This document shows positions 61,071 to 64,000 of a stretch of 64,000 bases of DNA, one piece after another. The notes under the pieces were generated by a model. That model had not been told where the DNA came from and did not search any database. It worked only from the letters and a program-made list of their open reading frames with translations. Source of the stretch: Owenia fusiformis (Eukaryota > Annelida > Polychaeta > Sabellida > Oweniidae); NCBI GenBank assembly GCA_903813345.2, contig CAIIXF020000012.1, forward strand, positions 3,823,318 through 3,887,317, given 5' to 3'. Position numbers and translations under genes: made by a program. Numbering within the stretch: the stretch's first letter is position 1; each line of letters begins with the position of its first letter.

Positions 61071-62519
61071 TTGGTGTTGCTGCATCATTGCTCAAATCTA
61101 GAGGAGTGTTGTTGCATCTTCGGTTTGGTGTTGTTGCATCAATAGTGAGGAACTAAAACCGTGAAGTTATTGCTTCTTGGTGATGGTACATGTATACTAA
61201 TGACAGTTTCTTTAAATATAGATCGTGCGCTAACTGCACGTGTATGGTTATTGAGCAACTCGTCCTAGAAATGGGTTTAATTGGGGAAACAAAATATCGT
61301 ACGAAAATCTATCACCGGAAGTCTGGCCATCTTGATGCAACAACACGGTGTTGTTGCATCACGATACTCCCCAGTGACCGAGTCGCACCTAATGGATCAA
61401 TACAACTCAAGATGTATAATAAGCACTTGTAAACATGATTTACAAAAAAAACGCAAAAAGTGAAATATCTTTTCTTGTGTTGGGCAGATAATATTTTCCT
61501 TTACTAGACATATTTTAATTTGGTACACAAGGGTAATATGATTTAGTAAACCACTAAAACTGATGAATATTCAAGATTAAGGGAACTTTGTAATACCCTG
61601 CCATGTTATTTCCCCCGAATCAGCCACCTGGTGACGAAACTGGTAACTACCTACTAGCATCTGAGTAATTCCTGGTGGTTTAAACTTTATATGGGACATT
61701 TACATCACCAATAAATGAAAGGAAGCTGATTATTGGTCATTACATCTTAGTGTTTGCATTACATTCAAAGTTATTAAGGCAGTGAAGAATATATGAAATA
61801 TAAATTAAACATTAAACACAATAAAACATGATGTAATAATATACACAGTGCATGACCGGTAATTTTCCCCAGGAAATTAGATATCGTTCAGTGCATAAGA
61901 TTTTCTTGATGTTTCAGTCTGCAGGCAATATAGTCGGTCCAATATTTCACTATATTGCCCTTCGAAGTGACGTTATTGTACTAATATACACAGTGCATTG
62001 ATTAAGAATCAGAATGGTACTTACTTGCTTTGTTTTATCATCCATACTGAAGTATATCACAGTGCTAGTTGAATTGAATATTTAGCAGATTCAAGTCTAT
62101 TTTTATTTGCTTCACTGTGGTTGCTTTCATATATTGAAAATAAACTTCAGAAATCTTAAAATTATAAAAAGCGAGTATCATTTGTATGATGTACCAAAAG
62201 CTGGGGTAAAGAGCATAACATTAATTGATGTGTGCTTTAGAAAAGATTTGAATAGAAAGAATAAATGGCTATAGACTGCCCTGAGGTCACTTAATCTTTT
62301 TTGAAAAATGCAATGTCGTTAAAATCCTTCATATTTAGGATCTAATTACAAAAACAGTTTTCTATTCACAACATTTATTTGAAATCAAACTGGTTTTGAA
62401 TTCTACCTGGATCCTTGATCAACTGTATTAAAACTGAACTGAAGCACTACAAAATAATTAAATAAAACCAGTATTACATCATATTAATTCCCTCCTTTTG
62501 TGAACCATATCGGTCAATT

Positions 62520-63232
62520 AACATTGAGTTATCAAAGATTACATTCCTTTTTACGACAAGTGACAGCCATTTTTAAATTCAGTCGCCATTTTGAAAATCT
62601 CTTGAACAGAACTTCTGTGTCCCTAGGCATGAGCATATAAAATTTGATCCAAATCTGTTTTCTGGTATTTGAGTTATCAAAGATTACGTCTTTTTATGAA
62701 AAATGGCCGACATTTTGAAATTTAGCAGCCATTTTCAAAATCTCTTCTTCAGCGAAGGTCCTTAGTCACTAGGCATCAGCATATAAACTTTGAACCAAAT
62801 CCGTGAACTAGTATTTTAGTTATCAAAGATTACGTTTTATTTACGAAAATGGCAGTCACTTTAAAATTCAGCTGCCATCTTGGAAATTCTTTGTCGAACA
62901 GATGTACTGTGTCTCTAAGCATCATGTTTTTTCCAAAAGTGGCCGTTATTTTGATATTTAGCAGCAATTTTCAAAATCTCTTCTTCAGCTTAGCTCCTTT
63001 GTCCCTAAGCATCAGCATATAAAATGTGAACCAAAACTGTCAACTAGTATTTGAGTTATCAAAAATTACGTTTTTATGAAAAATGGTGGCCATTTTGAAA
63101 TTCAGCCGCCGTCTTGAAAATTCTTTCTTGAACAAATCTACTTTGTTCATAGGCATCATTATATAGAATTTGAACCAAATCCGTTCACTGGTATTTGAGT
63201 TGTCAAAGATTACATTTTTTACAAAATACAAG
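62520..63232. repeat. Diverged ~145-bp repeats upstream of gene E
   Basis: A unit of the form 'AAAATGGCNGCCATTTT ... GCATCAGCATATAAAATTTG ... ATTTGAGTTATCAAAGATTACG' recurs at about 62539, 62682, 62828, 63067 and 63209, mostly 142-146 bp apart, with one larger gap. Single or partial units lie at 8460-8560 and 39470-39560, and inverted ones at 50940-51500. Non-coding. Confidence 0.7.
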
Positions 63233-63235
63233 ATA

Positions 63236-63645
63236 CGCCGTCGTACACTTTAGATGTATCGTGTCACTATTAACCGACTTGAAGCAAAGACAATAATGTA
63301 AGTTTGATGTAGGTTTTAAAAAAATTATCTGAGGAATACATTTAGGATTTCATGTTTGATTTCGTGTGTATTCGTTTAGGAAGACATTTAACTTTCTAGT
63401 AATGTAAAAAGATTTTCGAACAGTGCTCGATTTTTTGTGGTTAGACTACCCATATAATTGGTCGGTTGGAAAATGTTGTTTTTTACACATTTCCTTTGAT
63501 CATTTTCTCCCCTGTCATCTAAGAGTGTCGAATATTTTTATGACAATATGTTTCTCTAAACTACACAATTAATAAATATTCATGTATTTTAAAAAATCAG
63601 AAATGATCGTTAATAGTGACACCGTATATCTAAAGTGTATTACGG
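63236..63645. mobile_element. ~410-bp MITE, TA-flanked
   Basis: TACACTTTAGATGTATCGTG ... CACTATTAAC at the left is mirrored by GTTAATAGTGACACCG ... CTAAAGTGTA at the right, with about 42-bp ends and several mismatches. TA lies on both sides (63234-63235, 63646-63647), consistent with a Tc1/mariner-type origin. No coding capacity. Confidence 0.7.
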
Positions 63646-64000
63646 TATTCTTTGTCACTGTACGTTGTCCATGGTTAGGCGTGTCTTCGGCATAGCTCCT
63701 TTGTCCCAAGGCATCAACGTATGTATTTGAGTTATCGTCCAGACAAACAGACGGGCGAACGGACAGCTTTCCTATATCCCCCTTGAACTTCGTTCGGTGG
63801 GATAATTACATTTTGTCTAAAAATCAACTTTTTATGTGGTACAGGGAAACAATTATCAAGAAATCATATTTTGTTTGATCGTACATTTAAAGGTTTGTTA
63901 TCAAAACTTATTGAACACCCCAACATCAATCTGTTGGTACTACCTACAGGAAACAATAACTTGAAACAAAGACGTATATTCATGACAACATTTATTCTAT
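63646..64000. other. Distal flank of gene E
   Basis: A further partial unit of the ~145-bp repeat, then CAGACAAACAGACGGGCGAA and a CTTCGTTCGGTGGGATAAT end, then the GTTATCAAAACTTATTGAACACCCC text that also flanks genes A-D (about 13780, 41200). No gene is seen. Confidence 0.5.

Larger units (their letters stand above)
56042..61376. mobile_element. 5.3-kb transposon, CACTGGGG..CCCCAGTG ends, 5-bp duplication ACCGA, in exon 2 of gene E
   Basis: Inverted repeats of more than 200 bp run from CACTGGGGGGTATCGTGATG inwards, and ACCGA lies at 56037-56041 and 61377-61381. The motif GATGCAACAACACC occurs at least four times on the left (about 56059, 56279, 56311, weaker at 56333), plus an inverted partner making a small hairpin at 56059-56085. 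It is mirrored on the right (about 61070-61145 and 61335-61362). No transposase of its own is recognised. The inside is filled by a mariner (56358-58794), an unknown ORF and two hairpin elements. CAC ends with a 5-bp duplication are the pattern of Transib/ProtoRAG-type elements, but the rest of the end does not match that consensus as I know it. Confidence 0.87.
48625..62045 (-). pseudogene. EF-hand gene E (type 1), exon 2 split by a 5.3-kb transposon
   Basis: Exons: 62025-62045 (MDDKTKQ), exon 2 in two pieces (61382-61388 and 55916-56041), 55484-55671 and 48625-48849. Removing the insertion and one ACCGA copy restores 133 nt and an open frame (VRLGDLPNLW ... DHDKDGRCGYED). The whole would be a 188-residue EF-hand protein, with exon 3 (FWRNGMFETEESAAKFYSIP) the most divergent of the four and exon 4 ending ADNGNRFFGPLMNY. 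As it stands the message would read three codons of exon 2, enter the element and stop at a TGA within about seven further codons. Intron 3 is also enlarged to 6.6 kb by insertions. I call it a disrupted gene; the reading frames have not otherwise decayed, so the break looks recent. Confidence 0.85.

Noticed and set aside
56042-61376. Firm assignment of the 5.3-kb element to Transib/ProtoRAG
   Set aside because: Only the CAC end and 5-bp duplication agree; no RAG1-like or Transib protein is visible and the end does not match the known heptamer.

Overview
This is AT-rich genomic DNA of an animal, most likely a marine invertebrate. A lophotrochozoan such as a mollusc fits the EF-hand family and the repeat content, but the sequence alone does not settle it. 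The only host genes I can support are five tandem copies (A to E, numbered from the left, all on the minus strand) of one four-exon gene. It encodes a ~189-residue EF-hand protein of the calexcitin / sarcoplasmic calcium-binding type. Exon sizes are constant: 21, 133, 188 and 225-228 nt, with an intron phase pattern of 0, 1, 0. The copies fall into two alternating types: type 1 (A, C, E; exon 1 reads MDDKTKQ) and type 2 (B, D; exon 1 reads MEDKTNQ). Long matching stretches (about 12.2-20.5 kb with 39.6-48.4 kb; 31.0-37.1 kb with 48.4-55.7 kb; 3.5-8.6 kb with 37.5-39.6 kb) show that the array grew by duplication of a two-gene unit.

Layout. 1-3506: two degraded LINE pieces with a foldback DNA element inside. 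3507-8628: gene A, only exons 1 and 2 in the window, with a CR1/Jockey-like LINE in intron 2. 8629-12180: a 3.55-kb inverted-repeat transposon. 12186-15448: intergenic DNA and a MITE. 15537-19127: gene B, intact. 20515-30840: a 10.3-kb THAP/DDE_4-type DNA transposon, itself hit by a LINE and a MITE. 31088-39009: gene C, with exon 4 split by a 1.95-kb Mutator/foldback-like element. 39010-43318: a second copy of the A/B intergenic DNA. 43406-46903: gene D, intact. 48625-62045: gene E, with exon 2 split by a 5.3-kb element and a 4-kb compound insertion in intron 3. 62520-64000: diverged short repeats and a MITE.

Family knowledge predicts cytosolic calcium buffers or sensors; no other host function can be read here. 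Genes B and D have every exon open and all splice sites in place. C and E are split inside coding exons by transposons with clear target-site duplications. Because the paralogous copies supply empty sites, insertion boundaries can be read to the base, and the relative order of duplication, insertion and one probable excision can be worked out. The most unusual features are three unrelated-looking inverted-repeat elements that all begin CAC, end GTG and have 5-bp target duplications; a five-deep nest of insertions in exon 2 of gene E; and a TATA footprint where the THAP transposon seems to have left the gene D flank.
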